A stretch of 64,000 bases of DNA from Paenibacillus sp. W2I17 (lineage in GTDB: Bacteria; Bacillota; Bacilli; Paenibacillales; Paenibacillaceae). The notes under the pieces are model-generated. The model made no database searches, was not told the origin of the DNA, and saw only the letters and a program-made list of their open reading frames with translations. The DNA lies in contig NZ_JAUSXM010000001.1 of assembly GCF_030815985.1 (NCBI RefSeq), positions 496,001 to 560,000 of the forward strand, written 5' to 3'. A program made the position numbers and the translations under genes. Each line of letters starts with the position of its first letter. Positions within the stretch are counted from its first letter, which is position 1. Below are positions 27,148-37,358 of this stretch, in pieces.

Positions 27148-27174
27148 AAAGACCCTTGAATATCAAGGGTCTTT
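27148..27174 (-). terminator. Terminator downstream of thiN
   Basis: A perfect 12-bp stem, AAAGACCCTTGA with TCAAGGGTCTTT, lies about 80 nt beyond the thiN stop and before the NlpC gene on the same strand. Because the stem ends are A and T runs it could work in both directions. Confidence 0.75.
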
Positions 27175-27253
27175 ATTATGTGTGAACCTATTTTCTTAAC
27201 GAAATCACTGGTTACAAAAACGTAATAAATAACTATGAAGCATACGCATAGAT

Positions 27254-27895
27254 TCAATCTTTGCTCTGAATAATCAGTAATAAGCCACTATCAATAGTGA
27301 CTGTACCGGAGGAGCCTAAAAGCTTGTTGCTTACACCCAAGGATTGTCCCATGCGAATGGTGGCTTGATCTAGCGGATACATAAAACCATCTAGAGTTAT
27401 TCCTGCAACTTCATGAGTCAAGGGCAGCAGAGAAACATATTTATAGTCACGGTGCTCAACCACAGCTTTGGATGTGGTCAGTGTCATGTAGTTGTGTTTG
27501 TCCTGAATGGCACAGGAGATATGATGTTGCATCGCGCGAACCATGATATGTACATTAGCGAGAGTGTGATCCATACGTGTACCTGTAGCACCTAACATTA
27601 AGATGTGAGAAGGTTCGTAATCTAGCGCTGTCTCAAAAGCCATTTCTGTATCAGTAAGATCCTTATGAACAGGGTCACATGTAATGAACCGAATGCTATT
27701 GTTGCTTACAATGATACGTTCCTCTTCAGTAATGGAGTCGAAGTCTCCAACTGCAATGTGAGGCTGGATGCCGTGTTCAATTAAAAATAATGCACCGCGA
27801 TCGGCCGCGATGATCATATCATCTTCTCGTATTTCCTGAAGTAATTCTACAGATAAGTTTCCGCCTGTAAAAATAATAATCCGTTTCGCCGTCAT
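27254..27895 (-). CDS. thiN: Thiamine pyrophosphokinase
   Basis: ThiN makes thiamine pyrophosphate from thiamine and ATP, the last step that supplies the ligand of the nearby TPP riboswitch. Typical motifs are IIAADRGALFLIEHGIQPHIAVGDFDS near the N-terminus, the KDLTDTEMA stretch and LGATGTRMDHTLAN. The 213-aa length is normal. It is transcribed separately from the thiazole operon. An AAGGATGA site precedes the ATG. Confidence 0.93.
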   Translation of the reverse strand: MTAKRIIIFTGGNLSVELLQEIREDDMIIAADRGALFLIEHGIQPHIAVGDFDSITEEERIIVSNNSIRFITCDPVHKDLTDTEMAFETALDYEPSHILMLGATGTRMDHTLANVHIMVRAMQHHISCAIQDKHNYMTLTTSKAVVEHRDYKYVSLLPLTHEVAGITLDGFMYPLDQATIRMGQSLGVSNKLLGSSGTVTIDSGLLLIIQSKD

Positions 27896-28077
27896 TTTAT
27901 TTCATCCTTCCTAATTCAGAGAAAAATAGTTCATAGTCCAAATATAATGTTGGAACCTGTACAAATATATTCACCAAACCAGTATAATCCACAAAATGTG
28001 GTTGCACAATTTAAGTGCTCGCGGATACAATGGGTAGAGCGACATGGAGATGACTTGAAAAGTGAGGTTTGAACAGG

Positions 28078-28779
28078 TTGGACTTACACATTTTTGAAGT
28101 ATTCAGCATTATAGGCACTATCGCATTTGCAATGTCCGGCGCTTTCGTGGCAATGGAAGAGGAGTATGACATTCTGGGTGTACTAGTGCTTGGACTTGTC
28201 ACGGCATTCGGAGGCGGGATTATCCGGAATGTACTTATAGGTATACCTGTAACGACACTGTGGAGTCAGGGATCACTTATTATGTTAGCCTTAGTATCTG
28301 TAGCGATTGCGTTTATATTACCTCTCAAGTGGATTAGTCACTGGAAGCGAACAGAGGCGTTGTTTGATGCAATCGGACTCGCAGCATTTGCAATTCAAGG
28401 GGCGCTATACGCGGCGAACATGGGACATCCTATTAGCGCAGTTATCGTTGCAGCAGTTATGACCGGTATTGGTGGAGGCGTTATTCGTGATGTACTTGCT
28501 GGACGTAAACCGCTTGTATTGCGTGACGAAATTTATGCTGTATGGGCAATGACAGCCGGTTTTGTCATAGGCATGGGTTGGTTAACAACGAATGCCGGAT
28601 TATTATTTTGTTTCGCGGCCGTTGTGTTCTTCCGGATGTGTTCTGTACATTATAAATGGAAACTGCCACGTCGTTCGTTGGTGCCATCTGAGACCGGGAA
28701 CGTCACTCCTCAGCCGGAGAGCATTGTGACACAGCCAACATCATCGGTACTTCAAGGTACGTTAAGCAAGGGGGATTAA
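28078..28779 (+). CDS. TRIC-type (UPF0126/YicG) membrane protein
   Basis: The 233-aa integral membrane protein has about seven hydrophobic helices arranged as two repeats. Each repeat carries a glycine-rich motif (FGGGIIRNVL and IGGGVIRDVL), the hallmark of TRIC cation-channel family proteins. A hydrophilic tail follows. I prefer the TTG at 28078, with AGTGAGGT 10 nt upstream, over the TTG at 28069, which adjoins that site. The stop lies 1 nt before the phosphatase gene. Confidence 0.85.
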   Translation: MDLHIFEVFSIIGTIAFAMSGAFVAMEEEYDILGVLVLGLVTAFGGGIIRNVLIGIPVTTLWSQGSLIMLALVSVAIAFILPLKWISHWKRTEALFDAIGLAAFAIQGALYAANMGHPISAVIVAAVMTGIGGGVIRDVLAGRKPLVLRDEIYAVWAMTAGFVIGMGWLTTNAGLLFCFAAVVFFRMCSVHYKWKLPRRSLVPSETGNVTPQPESIVTQPTSSVLQGTLSKGD

Positions 28780-28780
28780 T

Positions 28781-29251
28781 ATGATTAATGTTTTGTTTGT
28801 ATGTCTGGGCAATATATGTAGATCACCAATGGCCGAAGCCGTTTTGCGTCACAAAGTCCTGGAGATGGGGCTTGAACACCAGATTCGTGTGGACTCAGCG
28901 GGTACAGGGGACTGGCATGTTGGTAAACCTCCGCATGAAGGGACTCGAAAATTGCTGGATTCGTACCAGATTTCTTATGCCAACATGGCAGCGAGACAAT
29001 TCGCCAGCGAAGACTTTACTCAATTTGATTACATTGTGTGTATGGACAATTCTAATGCAGATAATGTGCGCAACATTCCAGGCGGAGCTGAGGCGAACAT
29101 CATCAAGTTCATGGACATGCTTCCCGAAGAAAAACTCAGAGAAGTACCTGACCCATATTACACAGGCAATTTTGAAGAGGTGTACGAGCTGGTTAACGCA
29201 GGCTGCGATGTTCTGTTGAGTAAGATTAAAGCGGAACATTCCTTAGCCTAG
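28781..29251 (+). CDS. Low-molecular-weight protein tyrosine phosphatase
   Basis: The catalytic loop CLGNICRS (cysteine 8, arginine 14) is at the N-terminus, and the general acid aspartate is in VPDPYY. The 156-aa length is typical. Such enzymes dephosphorylate tyrosine or arginine residues in Firmicutes; which of the two applies here cannot be decided by eye. It is co-transcribed with the membrane protein gene. Confidence 0.92.
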   Translation: MINVLFVCLGNICRSPMAEAVLRHKVLEMGLEHQIRVDSAGTGDWHVGKPPHEGTRKLLDSYQISYANMAARQFASEDFTQFDYIVCMDNSNADNVRNIPGGAEANIIKFMDMLPEEKLREVPDPYYTGNFEEVYELVNAGCDVLLSKIKAEHSLA

Positions 29252-29289
29252 TAAATAAACATGATCTGATATGTAACTTGTAATCGGAC

Positions 29290-29340
29290 AAAGAAGCAGG
29301 AGTAGGGTAATTAAGCAAGCAGGATATCCTGCTTCTTTTT
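29290..29340 (+). terminator. Terminator with two alternative left arms
   Basis: AAGCAGGA (29317-29324) pairs with TCCTGCTT (29327-29334) and T residues follow. A second copy, AAAGAAGCAGGA at 29290-29301, can pair with the same right arm over 12 bp. Confidence 0.7.
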
Positions 29341-29416
29341 CAGATTACAATTGTAAGCGGTATCATTAAAATGAAAAACAATAGCGGCATTTCAGCCGCC
29401 TGTTAATGTGGTCCTT

Positions 29417-30151
29417 TTATCTTTCCTGGAGAAAATAAAGTAATGCTTCGGGCAATTCCTTCTGCCAAAAACCCCATTGGTGTTTTCCATCTTTCTCCTG
29501 GTAGGAGACGAGGGCACCACGTTTTTCCAGCAGTTCTCGAGTATCCCGGTTTAATTGAACAAAATCATACGTACCTGTGTCTGCCTCGAAATCAGTCTCC
29601 TGCAAACCAACAATCATCCAGATCGAGAGCCAAGACAGATCTTCAGCTGCGGCATAGATTTCCTGTGAAGCAGAGTAGAAGGCGCCAGACATGCTGATCA
29701 CACGTGTGAACAGATCCGGATATAACAGAGCGAGATGAAGCGAAACACTGCCACCGAGCGAGTCTCCGGCAAGAATGCGTTCCTGCGGAGATGGACGCAC
29801 AGGATATTTCTCTTCTATATAGGGAATAATCTCTTCAGCGAAGCAAGCGGTATATGCCTTGAACCGATCTCCAAATGGAGCATATTCCTTCGTTCTCACA
29901 GACACATCGACCTGAACCCCTACAATAATGAAAGGTTCGGCTCCTTCGTCCAGAATAATTTGGTTAGCTGTTGTAGCAATTCGTCCGAAATTAAAAAATT
30001 CTTCGCCATCCTGACAATAAACGACAGGGTAGCTAAGCAATTCGTTATAGCCCGGAGGAAGGTAAATACGGAGCGTTCGCTTCTCTCCGAGATAGCGACT
30101 TTCAATCTCTTCCTTCACAATCGTGCGTTTCAAATAGCGGGAATCCGTCAT
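29417..30151 (-). CDS. Esterase-D/Fes-like alpha/beta hydrolase
   Basis: The 244-aa protein has the nucleophile motif GDSLGGSVSL near residue 135 and a C-terminal histidine in GKHQWGFW. The LRIYLPPGY stretch near the N-terminus is typical of the esterase-D family, which includes siderophore esterases. There is no signal peptide, so it is cytoplasmic. No iron-uptake gene is next to it, so the substrate is open. On the minus strand it diverges from pdhA. Confidence 0.82.
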   Translation of the reverse strand: MTDSRYLKRTIVKEEIESRYLGEKRTLRIYLPPGYNELLSYPVVYCQDGEEFFNFGRIATTANQIILDEGAEPFIIVGVQVDVSVRTKEYAPFGDRFKAYTACFAEEIIPYIEEKYPVRPSPQERILAGDSLGGSVSLHLALLYPDLFTRVISMSGAFYSASQEIYAAAEDLSWLSIWMIVGLQETDFEADTGTYDFVQLNRDTRELLEKRGALVSYQEKDGKHQWGFWQKELPEALLYFLQER

Positions 30152-30322
30152 AAAACGTCACCTTTCTCGGTTAATTTTTTGCATTCGACCGCGCAATACG
30201 GTAAGATTACCCTTGTGCGGGGTTAGGTCAAACACGCAATCATGTATTATGCTGTTATACCAATATTAATCCCCTGTTATACATACAATCCGGCAGGAAA
30301 CATAAAAAAATTACGGATTTCT

Positions 30323-30352
30323 TTGACGTATGGAGTGAAACAGGTGTATAAT
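30323..30352 (+). promoter_or_regulatory. Sigma-A promoter of the pdh operon
   Basis: TTGACG (30323-30328) and a perfect TATAAT (30347-30352) are separated by 18 nt and lie 56 nt before pdhA. Confidence 0.75.
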
Positions 30353-30407
30353 AATATTATAACAGCGGAACTTGATATTCAAATTTTTTGTTGAGGTGAA
30401 GAAAAAA

Positions 30408-31475
30408 ATGAGCAAGGTTCCTTATGAAGTGTATACAGAGGATGTAGAAGCTCTGTCCGTGCTGTCTCCTGACGGCGAAATTGTTAACAAAGACATGATG
30501 CCTACACTTTCCGATGATCAATTAAAAGAAATTATGTACCGCATGGTATTTACCCGTACTTGGGATGACCGTGCAGTAAACCTGGGCCGTCAAGGTCGTC
30601 TTGGTTTCTATGCTCCAGTATCTGGTCAAGAAGCTACAATGGTTGGTAGTGAATTTGCAATTGAAAAAGAAGACTTTGTATGTCCTGGCTATCGTGACAT
30701 TCCGCAACTCGTATGGCATGGACTTCCTCTTTATCAAGCATTCTTGTACTCCCGTGGACACCAACATGGTGGACAGATTCCAGATGGCGTTAATGTATTG
30801 ATGCCACAAATCATCATTGGTGCACAAATTCTGCATGCAATGGGTATCGCTATGGGTTACAAATTGAAGAAACAAAAACAAGTTGTTATCACGTACACAG
30901 GTGATGGCGGTTCTTCTGAAGGTGACTTCTATGAAGGTCTGAACTACGCTGGTGTATACAAACTGCCTGTTATCTTCTTCGTACAAAACAATGGTTATGC
31001 CATTACAACTCCTTTTGCTAAACAAACAGCAGCTCTGTCCATCGCTCACAAAGCGGTTGCAGCAGGTATCAAAGGTGTTAAAGTTGACGGTATGGACATC
31101 TTCGCTGTTATCAAAGCTGTTCAGGAAGCTGCTGAGCGCGGACGTAACGGAGAAGGCGCAACATTGATCGAAGCAGTAACATACCGTTTCCGTCCTCACT
31201 CCCTTTCGGATGATGCTTCCAAGTATCGTACAAAAGAAGAAGAGGCAGAATGGTCTGCTAAAGATCCTATCGCACGTTTCGCTAAATATCTGGAGAAAAA
31301 AGGTCTTTGGACTGAAGAAGATACAGCACGTGTGAAAGAAGAAGCAAAAGCTAAAGTAAATGAAGAGATCAAAAAAGCGGAAAAAACCGAGAAAATGACG
31401 ATTTCAGGCTTGATCGACAGCATGTTCGAACAAACGCCTAAGCACTTGGAAGAGCAAAAAGCTGATTTCCAATAA
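30408..31475 (+). CDS. pdhA: Pyruvate dehydrogenase E1 alpha subunit
   Basis: E1 decarboxylates pyruvate with thiamine pyrophosphate and loads the acetyl group on the lipoyl domain of E2. The ThDP motif GDGGSSEGDFYEGLNYA and the following FFVQNNGYAI are clear, and YRFRPHSLSDD matches the phosphorylation-loop region of the family. The 355-aa length is typical for Bacillus PdhA. The ATG at 30408 has GAGGTGAAG upstream. It leads the operon pdhABCD. Confidence 0.94.
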   Translation: MSKVPYEVYTEDVEALSVLSPDGEIVNKDMMPTLSDDQLKEIMYRMVFTRTWDDRAVNLGRQGRLGFYAPVSGQEATMVGSEFAIEKEDFVCPGYRDIPQLVWHGLPLYQAFLYSRGHQHGGQIPDGVNVLMPQIIIGAQILHAMGIAMGYKLKKQKQVVITYTGDGGSSEGDFYEGLNYAGVYKLPVIFFVQNNGYAITTPFAKQTAALSIAHKAVAAGIKGVKVDGMDIFAVIKAVQEAAERGRNGEGATLIEAVTYRFRPHSLSDDASKYRTKEEEAEWSAKDPIARFAKYLEKKGLWTEEDTARVKEEAKAKVNEEIKKAEKTEKMTISGLIDSMFEQTPKHLEEQKADFQ

Positions 31476-31576
31476 GTTTTTTCCGATAAAGCATAAACAT
31501 CCGTGACTTTAATGTCCCGGTATACATGTACGAATTCAAATGTGAACTGTCAATGTTTAAGGAGGAAATGAAGCAA

Positions 31577-32554
31577 ATGGCACAAATGAACATGAAAGAA
31601 GCAATCCGTGATGCGCTTCGCGTGGAGTTGAAACGTGATCCTAACGTTCTGCTTTTCGGTGAAGACGTAGGTAATGTAGGCGGCGTTTTCCGTGTAACGG
31701 AAGGTCTGCAAAAAGAGTTTGGCGAAGAGCGTGTATTTGATACACCACTGGCTGAGTCCGCTATTGGTGGTCTGGCTGTAGGTCTGGGTGTACAAGGCTT
31801 CCGTCCGGTTGCTGAGATCCAATTCGTTGGTTTTATCTTCGAAGCCCTTGACCAAATGGTAGTGCAAGCTGCTCGTATGCGTTTCCGCTCCGGTGGAAAA
31901 TACAATTCTCCAATCGTATTCCGTACACCATTCGGTGGCGGCGTAAAAGCGGCAGAATTGCATACAGATTCCCTGGAAGGTCTGCTCACGCAAACACCAG
32001 GTATCAAAGTCGTTGTTCCTTCTAACCCTTACGATGCAAAAGGTCTGATGATCGCTTCTATTCGCGATAACGATCCTGTATTCTTCATGGAGCACTTGAA
32101 CTTGTACCATGCTTTCCGTGCTGAAGTGCCTGAAGAAGATTATGTTGTTGAGTTGGGTAAAGCGAACGTTGTTCGTGAAGGTTCTGATGTAACAATCATT
32201 ACTTACGGTATGATGGTTCACACTTCTGTGAAAGCAGCAGATGAACTCGAAAAACAAGGAATCAAAGTTGAAGTTATCGACCTTCGTACGGTTAGCCCGA
32301 TCGACATCGATACTATCGTTGCTTCCGTTAAGAAAACAAACCGTGCAATTGTTGTACAGGAAGCTCAAAAGAGCGCAGGTGTTGCAGCTGAAGTCATTGC
32401 CCAAATCAATGAAAAAGCAATCCTGCACTTGGAAGCACCGGTTCTGCGTGTAGCTGGCCCGGACACTGTATATCCATTTGCACAAATCGAAGATACATGG
32501 CTGCCTAACCCGGCGCGTATCGTTGCTGCGGTTAACAAAGTCGTAAATTTCTAA
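31577..32554 (+). CDS. pdhB: Pyruvate dehydrogenase E1 beta subunit
   Basis: The beta chain completes the E1 heterotetramer. It shows [19 protein letters not shown], the [14 protein letters not shown] stretch with the ThDP glutamate, and the C-terminal [15 protein letters not shown]. The length is 325 aa. GGAGG at 31561-31565 leaves only 2 nt to the ATG at 31568 but 11 nt to the ATG at 31577, so I chose the latter. Codon use is strongly biased, as expected for a highly expressed gene. Confidence 0.94.
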   Translation: MAQMNMKEAIRDALRVELKRDPNVLLFGEDVGNVGGVFRVTEGLQKEFGEERVFDTPLAESAIGGLAVGLGVQGFRPVAEIQFVGFIFEALDQMVVQAARMRFRSGGKYNSPIVFRTPFGGGVKAAELHTDSLEGLLTQTPGIKVVVPSNPYDAKGLMIASIRDNDPVFFMEHLNLYHAFRAEVPEEDYVVELGKANVVREGSDVTIITYGMMVHTSVKAADELEKQGIKVEVIDLRTVSPIDIDTIVASVKKTNRAIVVQEAQKSAGVAAEVIAQINEKAILHLEAPVLRVAGPDTVYPFAQIEDTWLPNPARIVAAVNKVVNF

Positions 32555-32730
32555 TTTAATCATCTGACATGCCGCAAGGCGCAGTATGGTGATTCACACC
32601 GCAGCGCAAGCTGCACTGTAAACAGCCATTAGCCCCTTGAGTAACAGTTATTTGCATTAGCAGTAACAGTTGTTTCTTGGAGTTAAGGGTTGTTTTCAGG
32701 ATTGAGCACATAATCAAGGAGGTTTTTCAG

Positions 32731-34053
32731 TTGGCTAAATTTGAATATAAATTCCCTGAATTGGGCGAAGGCCTGCACGAAGGCGAAATCATCAAGATGC
32801 ACATCAAAGTCGGTGACAAAGTAACTGACGACGACATCATCATGGAAGTACAGAACGACAAAGCGGTTGTAGAAGTACCTTGTCCGGTTAACGGAACAGT
32901 TACAGAAGTATTCGCTAAAGACGGTCAAGTCTGCCACGTTGGTGAAGTTGTAGCGATCATCGATGCAGAAGGCGAACTCCCTGAGCAAGACGACGCTCCT
33001 GCTGGCGATCAAGGCGAGCAAGAGAAAGATGCAGCTCAAGGCGGAGCTGACACAAGTGGTTCTTCTGCAGCAGCTTCCAGCTCGGATGCAGCTAAAGAAG
33101 GCGGCAACAACAGCGTTCCGGCAGTACCTGCCAAAGACGTTCTGGCAACACCAAGCGTGCGTAAATTTGCTCGCGAACAAGGTGTAGACATCGCTCAGGT
33201 TAACGGCACTGGCAACAACGGTAAAGTAACCAAAGAAGATGTTGAATCCTTCAAAAACGGTGGCGGTTCTTCCGCAGCGGCATCTTCCGAAGCTCCGGCT
33301 CAAGAAGAGAAAAAATCCGCAGCACCAGCAGCGGCTGCAGCTGATCAATACCTTGAAGAAGAGCGCGTACCATTCAAAGGTATCCGTAAAGCGATCTCTA
33401 ACGCAATGGTTAAATCTGCTTACACAGCACCTCACGTTACAATCATGGACGAAGTGGACGTAACTGAATTGGTTGCTTTCCGTACTCGCATGAAACCAAT
33501 TGCAGAGAAAAAAGGAACAAAAGTTACTTATCTGCCATTCATCGTTAAAGCACTGGTTGCGGCTTCCCGCCAATTCCCGGCTCTGAACGCTATGATTGAT
33601 GAAGAAGCTAACGAAATTGTTTACAAAAAATACTACAACATCGGTATCGCTACAGATACAGACAACGGTTTGATCGTTCCTGTTATCAAAGATGCTGATC
33701 GTAAATCCATCTGGATGATTGCTGATTCTATCCGTGATCTGGCTGCTCGTGGTCGTGAGGGCAAATTGAGCGCGAATGAAATGAGAGGAAGCACAATCTC
33801 CATCAGTAACATCGGTTCTGCTGGCGGTATGTTCTTCACACCAATCATCAACTTCCCTGAAGTTGCTATTCTCGGAACAGGACGCATCAGCGAAAAAGCA
33901 GTGATCAAAAACGGCGAAGTAGTTGCAGCACCTGTAATGGCTCTTTCCCTGAGCTTTGACCACCGTATCATCGATGGCGCAACAGCACAAAACTTTATGA
34001 ATTACATTAAACAGCTGCTCGCTAACCCTGAGCTGCTTGTTATGGAGGTGTAA
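32731..34053 (+). CDS. pdhC: Dihydrolipoamide acetyltransferase (E2)
   Basis: E2 forms the core of the complex and transfers acetyl groups to CoA. In order there is one lipoyl domain with lysine 44 in [10 protein letters not shown], an Ala/Ser/Gln-rich linker, a peripheral-subunit-binding domain ([15 protein letters not shown]), a second Ala-rich linker and the catalytic domain ending with DHRIIDGA. The TTG start at 32731 has a strong AAGGAGG site. At 440 aa with one lipoyl domain it is a normal Gram-positive E2. Confidence 0.94.
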   Translation: MAKFEYKFPELGEGLHEGEIIKMHIKVGDKVTDDDIIMEVQNDKAVVEVPCPVNGTVTEVFAKDGQVCHVGEVVAIIDAEGELPEQDDAPAGDQGEQEKDAAQGGADTSGSSAAASSSDAAKEGGNNSVPAVPAKDVLATPSVRKFAREQGVDIAQVNGTGNNGKVTKEDVESFKNGGGSSAAASSEAPAQEEKKSAAPAAAAADQYLEEERVPFKGIRKAISNAMVKSAYTAPHVTIMDEVDVTELVAFRTRMKPIAEKKGTKVTYLPFIVKALVAASRQFPALNAMIDEEANEIVYKKYYNIGIATDTDNGLIVPVIKDADRKSIWMIADSIRDLAARGREGKLSANEMRGSTISISNIGSAGGMFFTPIINFPEVAILGTGRISEKAVIKNGEVVAAPVMALSLSFDHRIIDGATAQNFMNYIKQLLANPELLVMEV

Positions 34054-34056
34054 GAT

Positions 34057-35472
34057 ATGGTAGTAGGCGACGCTTCTCTCAATATCGACACATTAGTAAT
34101 TGGTGCGGGTCCTGGCGGCTATGTAGCTGCCATCCGCGCTGCTCAACTGGGCCAAAGCGTATTGATCGTAGACAAATCCGAACTGGGCGGTGTTTGTTTG
34201 AACCGTGGATGTATTCCATCCAAAGCCCTGATCTCTGCTGCACACCAATATGAGTCTGCACTTCACGGTGAAGCTTTTGGTATCTCTGCTGAGAACGTAA
34301 AAGTGGACTTCAGCAAAACTCAAGAGTTCAAAAACGGCGTTGTTAAGAAAATGACTGGCGGCGTAGCAGGTTTGCTCAAAGGCAACAAAGTTGAAGTTTT
34401 CAACGGTGAGTGCATGTTCATCAACGAAAACGAAGCTCGTGTATTCAATGACCACGAGTCTCCACGTTACAAATTTAAAAATGCAATTATTGCAACAGGT
34501 TCCCGTCCAATCGAACTGAAACCTTTCCCGTTTGGCGGACGCATTCTGTCTTCGACAGAAGCTCTGAACTTGCCTGAAGTACCAAAAAGCATGATCGTTA
34601 TCGGTGGCGGATATATCGGTGCTGAGCTTGGTCAAATGTACTCCAAATTCGGTGCAAAAGTAACAATCATCGAAGGTTTGGATACAGTACTGCCAGGTTT
34701 CGATAAAGACATGACTAGCCTGGTGGCTAAAAACATGAAGAAAACAGGCATCGAAATCGTAACGGGTGCAAAAGCTGAAAGTGCTGAGCAAACGGATAAA
34801 GATGTAACTGTTAAGTACTCTGTAAATGGTGAGTCCAAAGAAGTAACTGCAGATTACCTGCTGGTAACTGTTGGACGTCGTCCAAACACAGATGGAGAAC
34901 TTGGTCTCGACATGATTGGTGTTGACGTTGACGAGCGTGGATTTGTCAAAGTTGACCACCAAGGTCGTACCAGCATTCCTCACATCTTTGCTATCGGTGA
35001 CATCGTATCTGGCTTGGCTCTGGCACACAAAGCTTCTTATGAAGGTAAAGTGGCTGCTGAAGCAATCGCAGGACAACCATCTGTAGTTGACTACAAATGT
35101 ATGCCAGCTGTTGTGTTTACAGATCCAGAGTGTTCCAGCGTAGGTTACACTGAAAAAGAAGCAAAAGAAAAAGGTTACAAAGTAAAAGCAGGCAAGTTCC
35201 CTTATGCGGGTAACGGCCGTGCTGTATCTTTGAACCACGCTGAAGGCTTCGTGAAAATCGTAGCTGACGAAGAAAGCGGCCTTGTATTGGGTTGCCAAAT
35301 CGTAGGTCTGGAAGCTTCCAACCTGATTGCTGAGCTTGGTTTGGCAATTGAGATGGGCGCTACTTTGGAAGATCTGGCTCTCACAATTCACGCTCACCCA
35401 ACTTTGGGCGAAATCGTGATGGAAGCTGCGGAATTGGTTATGGGTCACCCGATCCACATCATCTCCCGTTAA
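34057..35472 (+). CDS. pdhD: Dihydrolipoamide dehydrogenase (E3)
   Basis: E3 re-oxidises the lipoyl group with FAD and NAD. The FAD fold is [17 protein letters not shown], the redox cysteines 47 and 52 are in CLNRGC, the NAD fold is [13 protein letters not shown], and the C-terminal HAHPTLGE carries the catalytic histidine-glutamate pair. The 471-aa length is typical. It starts 3 nt after pdhC and ends the operon. Confidence 0.95.
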   Translation: MVVGDASLNIDTLVIGAGPGGYVAAIRAAQLGQSVLIVDKSELGGVCLNRGCIPSKALISAAHQYESALHGEAFGISAENVKVDFSKTQEFKNGVVKKMTGGVAGLLKGNKVEVFNGECMFINENEARVFNDHESPRYKFKNAIIATGSRPIELKPFPFGGRILSSTEALNLPEVPKSMIVIGGGYIGAELGQMYSKFGAKVTIIEGLDTVLPGFDKDMTSLVAKNMKKTGIEIVTGAKAESAEQTDKDVTVKYSVNGESKEVTADYLLVTVGRRPNTDGELGLDMIGVDVDERGFVKVDHQGRTSIPHIFAIGDIVSGLALAHKASYEGKVAAEAIAGQPSVVDYKCMPAVVFTDPECSSVGYTEKEAKEKGYKVKAGKFPYAGNGRAVSLNHAEGFVKIVADEESGLVLGCQIVGLEASNLIAELGLAIEMGATLEDLALTIHAHPTLGEIVMEAAELVMGHPIHIISR

Positions 35473-35516
35473 GATCATCTAAGCTTCGGATCCGTCCGGC
35501 ATTATACGTAAATCAG

Positions 35517-35556
35517 AAGAGACGAGTGACGCTAACGCGTTATTCGTCTCTTTTTT
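35517..35556 (+). terminator. Terminator of the pdh operon
   Basis: AAGAGACGA pairs with TTCGTCTCTT, with weaker pairing inside, and a T run follows. It lies 45 nt past pdhD. Confidence 0.85.
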
Positions 35557-35761
35557 CTGAGCAAGAGCCGAGAAATTTAAGATACTCGTGTATGTATATG
35601 ATGAAAAGTTACACGCTTATAAGTTTCAGTGAATTGATTTTATCCAACAACTTAATTGTGGTACACTGTAGTAATGATCAGTTATGATGTGGCTCCAAGC
35701 CAATCACGGTCTATGTATTTAGTATTTAAGTTAAATTAATCTTTTACACGAGAACGTAGAG

Positions 35762-35872
35762 GACAGAAAGAACCTGAAGAAGCGGAGTGTTCGCCTTTAT
35801 CCCCGGATTTTACCTTTGGAAAAGGAAATCAAAAAAATCTGGGGATAACAGCGATCGGAAGGTTGTTCTGTC
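35762..35872 (+). other. Candidate structured RNA or repeat element upstream of thyA
   Basis: A 111-nt segment folds by eye into a closed multi-stem structure. The ends GACAGAA and AACCT (35762-35775) pair with AGGTT and TTCTGTC (35860-35872). A small stem, GCG with CGC, lies at 35782-35794. The main hairpin pairs TTATCCCC plus GATTT (35797-35810) with AAATC plus GGGGATAA (35835-35848), capped by CCTTT with AAAGG. There is no T run, so it is not a simple terminator. It ends 65 nt before thyA. I believe similar segments recur between genes in Paenibacillus, but this is from memory and was not checked. The other parts of the 35557-35937 gap show no clear promoter to me. Confidence 0.6.
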
Positions 35873-35937
35873 ATCGCAGTGGTAAGTGTAAATATTCTTT
35901 GGTTTAGTATGAAATAAAAGTGCGAGGGGATATCAAC

Positions 35938-36732
35938 ATGAAAAACTATCTCGATTTATTGCAGGATATTCTGAACAACGGCGTGCATAAAGGAGACCGT
36001 ACAGGAACAGGAACACAATCTGTATTCGGCAGACAGCTCCGTTATGATCTCTCCGAAGGATTTCCGCTGGTAACAACCAAACGAATTCATCTCAAATCGG
36101 TTATTCATGAACTGTTGTGGTTTTTGAGTGGCGATACCAATATATCTTATCTAAAAGAAAATGGTGTGAAGATCTGGGACGACTGGGCAGATGAAAATGG
36201 GGATCTCGGTCCGGTATACGGCTCGCAGTGGCGTACATGGGAAGCTCCAAACGGAGAAAAGATTGATCAGATCGCCGCAGTCATTGATTCGATTAAAAAT
36301 AATCCGGATTCACGTCGTCACCTTGTCAGCGCATGGAATGTGGCTGAGATCAATAATATGAAGCTTCCGCCTTGTCATTTTGCGTTTCAGTTTTACGTTG
36401 CAGAGGGTAAATTATCATGTATGCTTACGATGCGTTCCGTGGATACGTTCCTCGGATTGCCGTTTAACATCGCGAGTTATGCGCTTTTGACTCATATGAT
36501 CGCCCAGCAATGTGATCTTGAGGTGGGTGATTTCATCTGGTCTGGAGGGGATGTTCACATCTACTCTAACCATGTTGATCAGGTTAAAACTCAGCTGGAG
36601 CGTGAACCTTATGCTTTACCTAAGCTGGTAATCAAGCGTAAGCCGGATTCTATTTTTGATTATAAGTTTGAAGATTTCGAGTTTGAGAACTACCAGCATC
36701 ATCCGGGCATTAAAGCTCCAATTGCAGTCTAA
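35938..36732 (+). CDS. thyA: Thymidylate synthase
   Basis: ThyA methylates dUMP with methylene-tetrahydrofolate, making dihydrofolate that the next gene product recycles. The 264-aa product shows [17 protein letters not shown], the catalytic cysteine in [12 protein letters not shown], and the dUMP-binding [11 protein letters not shown] stretch. The ATG at 35938 follows a GAGGGG site. It lies 50 nt before folA. Confidence 0.96.
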   Translation: MKNYLDLLQDILNNGVHKGDRTGTGTQSVFGRQLRYDLSEGFPLVTTKRIHLKSVIHELLWFLSGDTNISYLKENGVKIWDDWADENGDLGPVYGSQWRTWEAPNGEKIDQIAAVIDSIKNNPDSRRHLVSAWNVAEINNMKLPPCHFAFQFYVAEGKLSCMLTMRSVDTFLGLPFNIASYALLTHMIAQQCDLEVGDFIWSGGDVHIYSNHVDQVKTQLEREPYALPKLVIKRKPDSIFDYKFEDFEFENYQHHPGIKAPIAV

Positions 36733-36782
36733 TTATGTGTTCAATCTCGATAAGAGACTTGGATTGAAGGAGTGTATTACCC

Positions 36783-37271
36783 TTGAGTATTGAATTGGTA
36801 TGGGCAATGGGGGAAAACGGTGTGATCGGATTGAATAATTCGATTCCATGGCGGTTACCCAAAGATATGGCCTTTTTCAAACAACGTACGCTGAACAAAA
36901 CAATTATCATGGGACGTAACACATGGGAATCTTTTGGTGGTAAGCCGCTTCCTCAGCGCCGTAATATCGTAGTGACAAGAGATCTGAACTACAAGGTGGA
37001 ACAGGCTGAAATCGTACATACGATTGAGGAGGGTCTGAGTGTAACCAAAGGTGAGGAACTGTGCGTAATTGGGGGTTCCCAAGTGTATCGTGAGTTCCTG
37101 CCACTTGCAGATCGTCTTGTGGTGACCAAAATTCATGAGAATTTTGAGGGAGATACGTTTTTCCCTGAAGTGGATTGGTCCGAATGGGAACTGATTGAAC
37201 AGATTGAAGGCGAACAGGATGAAAAAAATGTTCATGCGTATACATTCGAATTTTACGAACGTAAACGGTAA
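36783..37271 (+). CDS. folA: Dihydrofolate reductase
   Basis: DHFR reduces dihydrofolate with NADPH. The 162-aa product has NGVIGLNNSIPWRLPKDM with the catalytic acidic residue, IIMGRNTWESFGG, RRNIVVTR and VIGGSQVYREFL. The start is the TTG at 36783 with GAAGGAG upstream. It shares the transcript of thyA, the usual functional pair. Confidence 0.95.
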   Translation: MSIELVWAMGENGVIGLNNSIPWRLPKDMAFFKQRTLNKTIIMGRNTWESFGGKPLPQRRNIVVTRDLNYKVEQAEIVHTIEEGLSVTKGEELCVIGGSQVYREFLPLADRLVVTKIHENFEGDTFFPEVDWSEWELIEQIEGEQDEKNVHAYTFEFYERKR

Positions 37272-37315
37272 ATATGGCATAAGAAATTCCTGACTTCGGT
37301 CGTATTTGTATGATG

Positions 37316-37358
37316 AGAGGCGCTGATTGCGAAATATTCGTGAACAGCGTCTTTTCTT
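37316..37358 (+). terminator. Terminator after folA
   Basis: AGGCGCTG and GCGAA pair with TTCGTGA and CAGCGTCT, with small mismatches, and TTTTCTTT follows. Confidence 0.75.

Noticed and set aside
31550..35478. Very long minus-strand open frames (337, 435 and 461 codons) opposite pdhB, pdhC and pdhD
   Set aside because: They exactly mirror the coding genes. Strong codon bias in highly expressed genes removes antisense stop codons. The translations are rich in Cys, Phe and His and match no family, and no ribosome sites precede them.
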